From: Lucinisca nassula
Lineage: Eukaryota; Mollusca; Bivalvia; Lucinida; Lucinidae
Reading direction: 5' to 3'
DNA: 64,000 nt
Assembly: GCA_963580285.1 (NCBI GenBank)
Contig: OY757011.1
Coordinates: forward strand, 116,617,037-116,681,036
Shown: piece after piece, positions 21,311 through 30,100 of the stretch
Layout of the letters: every line of letters starts with the position of its first letter
Position numbering within the stretch: the first letter of the stretch is position 1
The notes under the pieces: generated by a model
Told to the model about the DNA's origin: nothing
What the model saw: the letters and a program-made list of their open reading frames with translations, nothing else
The model's database searches: none
Program-made: the position numbers and the translations under genes

Positions 21311-21357
21311 TGGACTGACTAGCTAGTTTTGGCCAGTTAGGCCTCATCAGTGACCCG
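21311..21357 (-). ncRNA. Decayed hammerhead ribozyme
   Basis: Same layout as the copy 240 bp away: CTGATGA, then stem II GGCC-TAACT-GGCC. The following GAAAC has become AAAAC, which removes the invariant G12, and stem I does not pair. Predicted inactive. Confidence 0.85.
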
Positions 21358-21599
21358 CAGATATTTTCAAATTTCTAGCAGGGGAATCAATGATCCCAAA
21401 GGACTAGAAAATAAGGCCAACCCTTTGAAGAAGGGCAAAGAGACATTTTTACGGCCGCCACACATTCCCTGAAGAATAAGCCTGATATTCTAACACAGCG
21501 TGCCTATATAGGCAATGGAAAACAACTGTGTTTTATTCTACAACAAATCACGGCTAGGAAGAGCGTGACAAGTGACGTCATTAAAAACTGCCAATTGTT

Positions 21600-21972
21600 G
21601 ACGTCACTAGTCGATTTCCTTGACGTTAGACGGTGTAACGTCATTTTCTCGCATCGAAAACGTTAGAAAAGGATATAAATGCATGTGTTTCAGTCGATAA
21701 GTTTAGCGGGATTTCTTCTAACAATGGCGAAAAGTTGTGAGAATTTGAAGGAAACAACAACATTATTGCCGATTTTCAGCGTGTTAGAATCGAAATAGAT
21801 CAGCTCTAGTTTGTGATTTGTTGAGTAATAAATCACAGTTTGTCGGTCAGTTGTAAGTAGACAAATCACGCGCGCTACGCGCTCGTGATTTACCTACTTT
21901 ACAACTGACCTCCAAATTGTGATTTATTACTCAACAAATCACAGTTAGAGCTGACCTATTTCTTAAGTATAA
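21600..21972. mobile_element. Foldback element family E, copy 1
   Basis: A GTTAGAATCGAAATAGA lead-in is followed by a long hairpin: GTGATTTGTTGAGTAATAA at left is mirrored by TTATTACTCAACAAATCAC at right, with an inner arm around AGTTGTAAGTAG and loop CGCGCGCTACGCGCTCG. It ends ATTTCTTAAGTATAAC. Family copy at 35212-35611 has the same organisation with a different stem sequence. Confidence 0.7.
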
Positions 21973-22027
21973 CATACTCTCATGGAGATAACACACCCGT
22001 GTTTAATTGTGAGGATCTGTTAGTATA

Positions 22028-22028
<1 letters not shown>

Positions 22029-22080
<52 letters not shown>

Positions 22081-22102
22081 GTAATAATAATAATAATAAT
22101 CG
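22029..22102 (+). repeat. (AAT)n microsatellite, SINE tail
   Basis: About 24 AAT repeats with one GTA interruption. It directly abuts a minus-strand tRNA-SINE, so it is best read as that SINE's 3' tail. Confidence 0.95.
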
Positions 22103-22258
22103 ACTTTATTTATAGAGGGTAACACATTCAATAAAACACTTGGTTCTCTTTTTTCCCTAGGTAGAAACCGGCACTAAGCAATGTGGATAAAGTCTCTTGA
22201 TGTACCCGGTGCCTCACGATCTCGTGTCCGATGCTTTACCACTGGACCACAGCGCTCA
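22103..22258 (-). mobile_element. tRNA-derived SINE family Q, copy 1
   Basis: Minus strand: AGCGCTGTGGTCCAGTGG (A-box region), then a degraded B-box, and a body ending CCTCTATAAATAAAGTCG followed by (ATT)n. Two more copies, at 26180-26398 and 31986-32160, share body and tail. Confidence 0.8.
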
Positions 22259-22342
22259 ACTATTGATAGTGGGTACTCGTTAGAACCACCTTAGTGACCA
22301 ATACATTGATTGGATGTGCTCCTTTCCCAGAAAACATTTAAT

Positions 22343-22641
22343 TTGCCGCCATACCAACGGTAGGTCGGCCCCCGCCCATTGGGGCTTAGTGAAATAAATG
22401 GACTGCATGGTGCTTCCACGCAGAGCTTAATCCGGCCGCACAGGAGTACTGGTAAACAGCTTTGAGGATCTAAGCCTGCCCAGGCAAAGCGGTGCGAGTC
22501 GGACGGCCCATGCTTGAAACCCCTATTGGTTTCATTGGGCGACAGGGCTTGAGAAGTCATTTCATCTCAATGTCTGGTAAAAGTGCCACAAAATTGGAAG
22601 CACCGTCTCCAAAATGACCCATATAGTATTGACGGGGACGG
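22343..22641 (+). mobile_element. SINE-1 copy b, 3'-truncated
   Basis: CCCCCGCCCATTGGGGCTTA head, GCTTCCACGCAGAGCTTAAT, GGTGCGAGTCGGAC (resembling a B-box), TTTCATTGGGCGACAGGGCT, and stops at GACGGGGACG, lacking the A-rich tail. Lies just left of the palindrome that holds the LINE. Confidence 0.88.
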
Positions 22642-22644
22642 TAT

Positions 22645-22677
22645 AATAATAGTTCGTCTGTCATTACTGACAATGAC
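22645..22677 (+). repeat. 33-bp palindrome, left arm
   Basis: Perfectly complementary to 24345-24377. Without the LINE the two arms would enclose a 17-nt loop, so this was once a small foldback or hairpin. Confidence 0.95.
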
Positions 22678-23198
22678 CAATCTTAATCATATTTGAGAAA
22701 TGTTACTATTTGTGTGTTCTAAGATGGCTGATGAGACCGATTCTAGATCTGAACTGTCTGTTTCAAATACAGCAACAGAGGCTAGAGAAAGACAGCTATG
22801 TTGGTGATGCCTTAGCTCTGGCTTTGCGCTGTGCGCGTTTCTGCTCAGATTCACTGATTCTTTTTGCCTCACATTCATTGGCATCCCTTCTGATGAGACC
22901 TCGCCACTTTGCTCTGTCCTGTGTAGTTTGTTCCCACGACTCTGTTGGAATGTTGAAGTCCCTGAAGGAGGCTTTGACATCAACCATAGTGCAGTTTATA
23001 TTTTACTTTTGGTCCTTTGAGATCAGCGTGAATATTCTGAGACATCGGAAATAAATTATTGGTTTAGACTCATATTCTAGAAGGTTTTTAATTATTTGGA
23101 CCCCATTTTGATTTATATCAGTCTTTGAATCGACTGCCTATTCGAAATTCGCAAAATTGCAGTATGTTTCCTCTGGCTTTCTTTGCCGGATTATTACA

Positions 23199-23244
23199 GG
23201 GTCACTGATGAGGCTTTATTAGCCGAAACTACGTAGTATGACCC
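23199..23244 (+). ncRNA. Hammerhead ribozyme, type I, intact
   Basis: GGGTCA (stem I), CTGATGA core, GGCT-TTATT-AGCC (stem II), GAA, ACTACGTAGT (stem III, three pairs closing a tetraloop), A at the cleavage position (23238), then TGACCC pairing perfectly with GGGTCA. All invariant residues of the family are present. The perfect 10-bp palindrome in stem III would also allow two molecules to pair and cleave as a dimer, as reported for short-stem-III hammerheads. Confidence 0.95.
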
Positions 23245-23580
23245 ATCTTATTTCTTATGAATGTTTTCATTGCTCTTAAAGGAACTCATTTTTGATTTTT
23301 ATTTGCCTTCACTGCAGCTGGTGTTGTGCCGTGTGGCGGCCGTAAAACGTCTCCCCGTACATCAACCATAGTGCAGTTTATATTTTACTTTTGGTCCTTT
23401 GAGATCAGCGTGAATATTCTGAGACATCGGAAATAAATTATTGGTTTAGACTCATATTCTAGAAGGTTTTTAATTATTTGGACCCCATTTTGATTTATAT
23501 CAGTATTTGAATCGACTGCCTATTCGAAATTCGCAAAATTGCAGTATGTTTCCTCTGGCTTTCTTTGCCGGATCATTACA

Positions 23581-23626
23581 GGGTCACTGATGAGGCTTTA
23601 TTAGCCGAAACTACGTAGTATGACCC
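23581..23626 (+). ncRNA. Hammerhead ribozyme, type I, intact (second copy)
   Basis: Base-for-base the same ribozyme as at 23199-23244, 382 bp downstream. Predicted cleavage after 23620. Cleavage at both sites of a transcript would release a 382-nt monomer (23239-23620). Confidence 0.95.
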
Positions 23627-24344
23627 ATCTTATTTCTTATGAATGTTTTCATTGCTCTTAAAGGAACTCATTTTTGATTTTATTTGAGGGTATCCTTGTA
23701 GCGCTTCTTCTGACCCAATTGGGCCCATTTCTAGTTCTCCATAAAGTATTTTCATTGGCAAACGTTCCTCAGGCATTCTGGTAACATAGCATGTCCATCT
23801 TAACTGTGCTAATTTCAGAAGAGTATTTACACTTTGCATCCCTACCTTGTTCATGACTTCTGTGTCTGGAATCCTGTCTTGCCACTTAATCTTTAAGAGT
23901 TTTCTAAGACAGCTAGTATGGAAGCGATTCGGTCTTTTGGCGTGCCGTTGGTAAACTGTCCATGTTTCACCTGCATACAATAGTGTTGGCAGCACCACAG
24001 CCCTGTAGACTTTCAGTTTTGTCTCAAGTCTGATTCCACTTCGATCCACGTAGTCGGCCAAATGCTGCACTAGCTTTGGCAATCCTGGAATTGACTTCAT
24101 CATCAATGTGCACGGCTCTTGGCAGTGTGCTCCCAAGGTAGGCGAACTTGTGTACCACTTGCAATCTTTGACCTTTCACCGTGATGATGGGCTCTTTGTA
24201 CGGCTTATTAGGTGCTGGGTGATAGACTACTTCAGAGATCTACGAGTTCCCTTTCCGTTTGAATAGGTGGATAATTGACGCTACCTTGAATTCTTGAGGG
24301 ATTGCCCCTTTTCTCCACATAATAGTAAAATCTTAATCATAGTT

Positions 24345-24377
24345 GTCATTGTCAGTAATGACAGACGAACTATTATT
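24345..24377 (+). repeat. 33-bp palindrome, right arm
   Basis: Perfect inverted complement of 22645-22677. Confidence 0.95.
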
Positions 24378-24677
24378 GTTTTTGAACCATATATCGGGTC
24401 CATATATATGTAAGTAGTCTAAAAAAACTGTTTCTGTGTTTCTGGTCCGACTTGTTCGTGATGTTGACAAATACGTGACGAAAATCTGTAAGTATTGATG
24501 CAATTTCAATTGTTCTGTGCAAGTCTGGAGCGACTTCTCTTCAATCTTACAAAAGTTCTGTCTGGGCCTTGAGGCAAAATCCAATTGAAAACAATATCAT
24601 GCATATAAGACTATGATTAATGATTATAGATATGTCCTACTGAGAAATGTATACGTAACTAAGTTGCCGATTGAATC
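24378..24677. other. No recognisable feature
   Basis: AT-rich; no repeat shared with the rest of the window and no protein motif seen. Confidence 0.6.
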
Positions 24678-24885
24678 ACAGTGAAATTCCTATATTAAGA
24701 CCACCTCTTGGACTGTTCAAAAATGGTCTTTAAGACCAATTTTGAACAGTTCCAAAGGTGGTTTCTGTCAGAGGACACTGTATGCAGAAAACACAAAGAA
24801 AACAAAAACTGCAACCTACTGAATAAGTTTTTTAAAGCGGAATTCATCTTAATTTTAGATGATCTTAATAGCGGGATTTCACCGT
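24678..24885. mobile_element. MITE family J (pogo/Tigger-like ends), copy 1
   Basis: Left CACAGTGAAATTCCTATATT, right TAATAGCGGGATTTCACCGT. Contains a hairpin: CTGTTCAAAAATGGTC and its complement. Copies at 26147-26643, 35927-36137, 44570-44722, 48353-48500 and 51098-51285. The CAGTGAAA(T/C)TCC terminus resembles those of pogo/Tigger transposons, so that group is my inference for the parent. Confidence 0.75.
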
Positions 24886-24939
24886 ATTTCGTATCAAAAC
24901 ATTTCGTACCCTGTCCTGCAAAACACGATAAACGATATA

Positions 24940-25085
24940 GATTCAAATCTTAAGTCATCTGATCAGGATCTACACTTTGGAATTTAGCTGTAAATCGAGC
25001 AAATGCAGTATATCAAGCTATTTCATTGGATCATAGTCAGAATAGGTGTGGCAAATTCATCTATGCAGCAGGACAAGGTTAACTA
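24940..25085. mobile_element. Degenerate relative of the TTAA MITE
   Basis: Contains TCATCTGATCAGGATCTACA, ATATCAAGC...TCATTGGAT and GGTGTGGCAAATTCA, in the order found in the rc of the TTAA-flanked MITEs at 34653 and 59808, ending GCAGGACAAGGTTAA. Too diverged to define ends. Confidence 0.45.
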
Positions 25086-25182
25086 CGAATTTCTAATTGG
25101 TGATGGAAACAACAGCTCTATTGTTCACCACTTTGACTGGCTAATTCAGAAGACGGCAAATTGTTGATATTTTTCTTCATTA

Positions 25183-25208
25183 AAAAAAAAAAAAAAAAAA
25201 AAAAAAAA
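25183..25208 (+). repeat. Poly(A) tract
   Basis: About 26 A residues; no adjoining element recognised. Confidence 0.9.
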
Positions 25209-25336
25209 CATTTAAAAACGTCGTCTACTGAAAAAAAAATGCAGAGCTTCGAAACCCGCTTTGACATAACCATAACACACCCATATATGCTGGCGTCTCT
25301 TATATCTGTTAAAATAGCATTTTACCAGACGATATC

Positions 25337-25433
25337 CCAGCCAGCAAAGAATGTCGGGCCAACGGCGGTACGACGTGGCAACGTCGTACCGCTATTGGCC
25401 CGACGTTGGCCCGTGGTTTGTGCTGGCAGGGAT
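25337..25433. mobile_element. Short hairpin MITE with CCAGC ends
   Basis: GCCAGCAAAGAATGTCGGGC at left, GCCCGTGGTTTGTGCTGGC at right, and a core CGGTACGACGT-GGCA-ACGTCGTACCG. Nearly the whole 97 bp folds back on itself. Confidence 0.8.
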
Positions 25434-25511
25434 TTTTTCTCTTCATCAAACATGCATGTATATTATGGGGTGTCGTTTAAAAGACTCGTTTTACAATTTT
25501 ATCCATTTTTA

Positions 25512-25648
25512 TTGACATCCATAATTCGATTTATGGATATCCATAATTCGAATTATGGGTATCCATAAATCAGCCGAATAATGGATATCCATTATTCGAA
25601 TTATAGATATCCATAAATCGATCTGAATTAGTGATATCCATAAATGAA
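25512..25648 (+). repeat. Palindromic minisatellite (ATATCCATAATTCGAATTAT)
   Basis: Six or so imperfect copies of a 20-27-bp motif. Both the joint GGATATCC and the centre ATTCGAAT are themselves palindromic, so the run is symmetric on both strands. Confidence 0.85.
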
Positions 25649-25879
25649 TGTGTTGTTAACATTTTAAAATTTATGAGCAGGACAAACGACATTCTTTCCT
25701 GAGCTGAATAGGAAAGTATCTTCACTTCTTCGTATTTCAGTTTTTATGAGCATTAAAAATTTCATGCTCACTTGAGTGGAGCATGAATTAAGTTTTATAA
25801 CCAAGGGGCCTGGTGTGGCCTTCTCTTCTCCTTTTCACTTTATACCGTCTACTTTATGATTTCTACATGTCTATGGAAC

Positions 25880-26045
25880 ACTATAAAGCTTGTATCGTTA
25901 CTTTATATAAAAACCTGGGGGTACAAGGGCATATATTACTTTTCATAGTTTCCATCAAAGCATAGCATAGTTTGCGTTCGTTAGAACAGCCCCTTTGATG
26001 CAGTTCTAACAAGCACCCACAATTATACCTGTTTCTAGCAGAAAA
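25880..26045. mobile_element. Degenerate foldback MITE (family A/B-like)
   Basis: Contains CGTTAGAACAGCCCCTTTGAT and GCAGTTCTAACAAGCACCCAC, a decayed version of the central palindrome of families A and B. Ends not identifiable. Confidence 0.5.
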
Positions 26046-26146
26046 GGGAATTCATATAATAAAGTTTAAAATCTGTGCCTTAAAATGCCAACTTCAGAAT
26101 TATGAAGAAACTGTGTCGTATTGGTATGTTCATCTAATTACGAGTA

Positions 26147-26643
26147 CAGTGAAACTCCGCTATTATGACCAGCCAAAATTAAAATAATAATAATAGACCT
26201 TATTTATAGAGGGTAACACATTTAGTACTAGTACTAATCTTCCATGCGGCCCTCTTTTCATGGGTAGGAACCAGTACTAAGCAATGTGGATAAAGTTTCT
26301 TGCTCAAGGAAACAACACGTGGCACTTGCGGGGATTGAACCAGGCTAACTCTGGATTTCAAATGCGATGCTTTACCACTGCACCACAGCGCTAAGACTGA
26401 TTCTTCTTTTAAACACATATTTATAGGTTGCTTTAGTTTTCATTCTATGTATTTCTCTTCTAAGAGACCACCTTTGGCAATGTTCAAAAGTGGTCTATTT
26501 CTCTTCTAGGGGACCACCTTTGGCACTGTTCAAAAGTGGTTTATATATCTTCTTAGAGACCACCTTTGGCACTGTTCAACAGTTGTCAAATGACCACTGT
26601 TGAACCGTGCCAAAGGTGGTCTTGATAGAAGAATTTCACTTTA
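26147..26643. mobile_element. MITE family J, copy 2, with internal triplication
   Basis: Left end ACAGTGAAACTCCGCTATTA, right end AAGAATTTCACTTTA. A family Q SINE (26180-26398) sits inside. The hairpin stem GACCACCTTTGGCACTGTTC is tandemly repeated three times at about 48-bp spacing (near 26466, 26513 and 26561) before its inverted partner at 26590-26625. Confidence 0.7.
26180..26398 (-). mobile_element. tRNA-derived SINE family Q, copy 2
   Basis: Minus strand: AGCGCTGTGGTGCAGTGG (A-box), GGTTCAATCCC (B-box), then CTTGAGCAAGAAACTTTATC, a body shared with copy 1, and an (ATT)n tail. Best preserved of the three copies. Confidence 0.88.
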
Positions 26644-27680
26644 AGTCTCTGCAAATTCCAGCAAGTGCAAACTTGTTCAAATCTGAGGATAATTACAGGA
26701 ATCTGTTAATGTAACCATACAGTTAGAGTCATTACGATAACAAAGTTTTATCATGACAGAACTTATTTAACAGGTCTCGTCTTCAGACAAACCTCGTTAT
26801 CACTCTGAGCGGTGCCACAATAGCGTAAGTATCTTGGCTTGTTCAAAAACAGTCCCCGTCGCAAGATTTGTGAATAACCTTAATGAGGTGGCTCTGTCCT
26901 AACCTACAACCAGTCACGTTCTTGGTCTGTAAAAGTGTCTTGTAATTACTTGGTCTTAGCTTGGCTATCTCAATCAATGTTCGTTAATCTCCTTGCCGCA
27001 CATTGAAAATTATTTAAAATACGGCTTCCTTCTAAATAACCTATTAACCGTAGATCCACTGAATAAGCCAGATACCAAGATTGTTTTCTCAGAATATCAA
27101 ATAGACAGGAAGAACAGAACGTTATTCACAAATATAGATATAGGTAACAAGCATGAAAATAGTACCTGCACATGATGTGCCATACAACCGTCATTATATT
27201 GCTTCGGGACTTCAATCAGATTAACCCACATTAGGCAGGAAATCACAAAACGGGACAAAATTGGCAAACCGTGCAGGCTCGGATCAGACGCCGCATTAGA
27301 ACCTTCTAACGAATACCAAAACATATTTATACCGCAATCAGGCATTATAGTGACTAATAAACGGGGTCGAATAACTGCACGCTATAATCGGTATTGACCT
27401 ATAATACCTTCTACTGACCTATAATACGTCTAGTGGCCGTTTATAGACCTGACCTACTTTTCATGTCACTAACTTACAAGTGTAAACAATAACATGCAAC
27501 CTTTTATGCATGGGAAAACAACGAAACTGCAAGTTAAAATCTTTGCAATATTTATTTGCACAGATTTTCAGAAATGTCATCTAAATTCTTACCTTCTCGG
27601 CCTTTCCTGGTTTGAATGACCCGTTAGGATAACTACGCACTGCTACTGCAGTTGCGTCACAACCTCGAAAATAATCTCTA
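26644..27680. other. Mostly unassigned; short shared repeat
   Basis: 27087-27135 (TCAGAATATCAAATAGACAG and onward) matches 29035-29085 in the mariner fossil, so part is transposon-derived. 27260-27295 carries a half-copy of mini-hairpin H (GGATCAGACGCCGC). GACCTATAATAC repeats near 27398 and 27417. No gene recognised. Confidence 0.5.
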
Positions 27681-27681
27681 A

Positions 27682-27952
27682 TATGTTCTATAAAAGGGAT
27701 GTCCTTTGGAAGCAAGGAATACACCACAGAAGTGAAAAATATGGAGTGTACATATTTTCTGGGCCAGACTAGCTAGTTTCGGCCAATTAGGCCTCATCAG
27801 TGACCCTCAGATATTTTCAAAATTCCACAATGGAATCAATGATCCCAAAGGACAAGAAAATATAATCTACACTATGATGTAGGGCAGGGAGACGTTTTAC
27901 CGCCGCCACACATTCCCACACACCAGTTGTAGTGAAGTCATATATGTTCTAA
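27682..27952 (-). mobile_element. Retrozyme-like hammerhead unit (subfamily 1), monomer plus
   Basis: One unit from ATATGTTCTATAAAAGGG to TTTTACCGCCGCCACACATT and GTAGTGAAGTCAT, followed by the first bases of a second unit (ATATGTTCTAAAG). Sequence closely follows the units at 20989-21458 in the same orientation. Confidence 0.85.
27761..27806 (-). ncRNA. Hammerhead ribozyme, type I, intact
   Basis: Minus strand: GGGTCA, CTGATGA, GGCC-TAATT-GGCC, GAA, ACTAGCTAGT, C, then TGGCCC. Stem I has six pairs, one of them U-G. All core residues are kept. Predicted cleavage after the C just before TGGCCC (position 27767). Confidence 0.93.
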
Positions 27953-28740
27953 AGCTCAAATAAACTATTTATTTGCAGTTTTTCATACAGAATGTAAAGC
28001 GCTGAGAAACTTTTATTCGAGCGTCCATGTTGTTTCCTACGTCTTTAGAGCGCGGTGACGTCAGGAACTTTGCACTCGTTGACCTCACATTATACTACGT
28101 GTGCGCGCCATGGCACTGAATGTCGTTTAACTTGCCACACTGTCTGCTGACTTTTTTGCTTAAATTTGCAGCTAATTGCAAAACCCCTTGATTGTTTTGA
28201 ATTGCGGTATAAACTGAATACATGATTAGTGTCGCTAAAGCTCGCCCTATAAAATTGTCTAAGGCTCACCGATTATATTTTATTATTAAAGACACTAACC
28301 ATGTATTTACTATGTCTAGAAACAGAAATAAGAAAAATAATGTGTATCCCTGTAAACCCCACTGGGGTGTGGTGCGGTGCTCATTACACGGACTTGTTAA
28401 GATGATGCAAAGTCAGATAAGCAAAGACTCTGGCCAGACTGTTAAGAGCCTGAGTTGGTATTGCATTCTTTTCTATGTTGCGTGGCGTCCTGTTATATGT
28501 TATAATAACTTCTGAATTGAAAGTGTCGAAAACAGTCGAAATGAAGTTTCAAAAATCGACAAGATCATAGACGTAATACAGTTAGACGGAAATAATTTCT
28601 GAACAGAAACTATGCAGCGATAATACCCTGATTCCTGCAATATGTGATTCACTGTTATTTCTAGTAAAAAGAGACTAACTCACTCGCATAATGTCTGTGG
28701 GTTTGTAATTAACAACTGATCTTTATCAATGACACAGACG
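27953..28740. other. Unassigned; CRE-like site
   Basis: TGACGTCA at about 28050 is a perfect CRE palindrome but without gene context. 28320-28370 (AAACAGAAATAAGAAAAATA, CCTGTAAACCCCACTGGGG) is a piece of foldback family A, so the open frame across it is unlikely to be coding. Confidence 0.5.
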
Positions 28741-28744
28741 TGTG

Positions 28745-29815
28745 AGATGGTGTGCGAGAGTTGTTCAATAAGTATCTGCTTATACCTAATTAGAGTCACG
28801 CCTGACTTTTTTTCAAATAGTCACCCCGCAGCAATAAGCACTTCCTCCATTGATGTTCCGAGGCTGAAAGTCCATTTTAGTAGAATTCATGGTCTTTAGA
28901 GTCAATTCACTCTCCAACCGCTGCCTTAAGCTTTTCATCTGACCGGATGTGACGTCCACGCAATTCAGTCTTCCAGTTCGGAAACAGAAAGTAATCACTG
29001 GGTGCCGGATCAGTAGAATACGGTGGATTGGTCTCAGAATATCAAATAGATAGGAAGAAATAGAATGTTATTCACAAATATTTTAAACCGTTCCGCTTCA
29101 TGCGTCCACAGAAACTTGCAAGTATGTTTGGCACCAAACGCACTGCAACAGCACACTTTTTGTAATTTTTTCACGCCTTTACTTTACTATAGATGCATGT
29201 TATTTGTCCAAAATATTAGCAGAATAGTCCCCATTAATAGTCTGGCCATGAGGTAAATTCTCCATCGACGGAAACCCATTGCTATCCCAGAACACAGTTG
29301 GCATGGCCTTGCCAGCCGTTGTCTACTCTTCTGTTTAGTCTCAGGATCACAGTGATGGATCCCAGTTTCGTCCCCGGTAACAATTCTTTCAAGACAGTCT
29401 TCGGGATCAGAATCATAGCTTTCTACAAGTGACTCAGACATGGACACTCGGACAGCTCGTTGTTCTTTACTGAGCCACTTTGGCACCTAAGGCGCTGAAA
29501 GCTTCCTCATGACCAGCCGTTCATATAAAATGGTAAAAAGTTACTCTCAGAAATCTCCAATCTTCTAGCCATTTCTAAAACATTCATTCACCTGTCCTGC
29601 TTCTTTACTATTTCCCTTCGATTTTCAACAGTTACTTCATCAGCAGCGTTCACAGGTCTTCTGCTACGATTCTCATCTTCCAACGTTGCCCGACCATGTT
29701 TTAAATCAGCCAGCAGACTTTTAACAGTTAAATATGAAGGAACAGTCTTTCCGTAAACTTCACACGAATCCTCATAAACCTGGTTCGTCTTCTTTTTCAA
29801 AAACAGTCATCTAAT
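28745..29815 (-). pseudogene. mariner-type transposase fossil 1
   Basis: Minus strand, N to C: GKTVPSYLTVKSLLADLKHG and TLEDENRSRRPV (second helix-turn-helix and linker), MPKWLSKEQRAVRVSMS, IVTGDETGIHHCDPETKQKS (first catalytic Asp in GDE, with W replaced by G), then a scrambled middle, and SDYFLFPNWKTELRGRH with RSDEKLKAAVGE near the C-terminus (third catalytic Asp in SDYF). Several frameshifts and stops. Mariner-type proteins are about 340-350 residues; most of that length is represented. Confidence 0.85.
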
Positions 29816-29820
29816 CACTG

Positions 29821-30100
29821 CATCACGAAAACACACCTATATAATTTTGACCCCCTTGAACCCCACTTTTATACAATAAAACTGGGGTTTCCGGGGGTAT
29901 ACCTTATTTTTCTTATTTCTGCTCTAAAATATAGATTGTGGGTACTCGTTAGAACCGCCTCTATGAGGCGGTTCTAACGAGTGCCCACAATCTATATTTT
30001 GAGCAGAAATAAGAAAAATATCACAATTTTTCATCTTAAAATTTTCATTTTTTCGGCGATAAAGGTGGCAATGTATTTGTATAGGCGTGTTTGCGTAATG
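29821..30100. mobile_element. Foldback MITE family A, copy 3
   Basis: CATCACGAAAACACACCTAT and ATAGGCGTGTTTGCGTAATG ends; central TTAGAACCGCCTC / GAGGCGGTTCTAACGAG. Starts six bases beyond the mariner fossil's 5' edge. Confidence 0.92.

Larger units (their letters stand above)
20989..21458 (-). mobile_element. Retrozyme-like hammerhead element, tandem dimer (subfamily 1)
   Basis: Two head-to-tail copies of a 240-250-bp non-coding unit on the minus strand. ATG(C/T)TCTATAAAA recurs at 20994 and 21244, GACTAGCTAGTTT at 21079 and 21318, and TTTTACGGCCGCCACA at 21205 and 21448. Each unit carries one hammerhead core. This layout is that described for metazoan retrozymes: small non-autonomous retroelements with self-cleaving ribozymes in tandem. 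No ORF. Confidence 0.85.
22978..23682 (+). mobile_element. Retrozyme-like insertion, 1.85 tandem units of 382 bp
   Basis: Non-coding. Unit 1 is 22978-23359, unit 2 is 23360-23682 (lacks the last 59 bp). Both begin CATCAACCATAGTGCAG. They differ at only a handful of positions. Each holds one intact hammerhead ribozyme, 382 bp apart. TTTGA flanks the block on both sides (22973-22977 and 23683-23687); removing the insert and one TTTGA restores a continuous LINE reading. The layout matches reverse transcription of a 382-nt circular or multimeric RNA. Confidence 0.93.
22692..24330 (-). pseudogene. Non-LTR retrotransposon (LINE) RT/C-terminal region
   Basis: Flanked by an 11-bp direct repeat TCTTAATCATA (22681-22691 and 24331-24341), its target duplication. 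Minus-strand order: WRKGAIPQEFK-type RT start (24330-24243), an internal deletion, KPYKEPIITVKGQRLQVVHK and FAYLGSTLPRA, then SGIRLETKLKVYRAVVLPTL and LLYAGETWTVYQRHAKR, CLRKLLKIKWQDRIPD, QLRWTCYVTRMP, and after the retrozyme SFRDFNIPTESWEQTTQDRA to the stop near 22796. This is the region after the RT palm in Jockey/CR1-type LINEs. 5'-truncated, frameshifted, and split by the 705-bp hammerhead element. Confidence 0.9.

Noticed and set aside
22710..23054. 114-codon open frame on the plus strand
   Set aside because: It runs across the junction of the LINE (antisense) and the retrozyme insertion; no motif.
25161..25568. 135-codon open frame
   Set aside because: It spans a poly-A run, a hairpin MITE and a palindromic minisatellite; not protein-like.
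28222..28515. 97-codon open frame
   Set aside because: It includes a fragment of foldback family A and shows no domain or codon signal.
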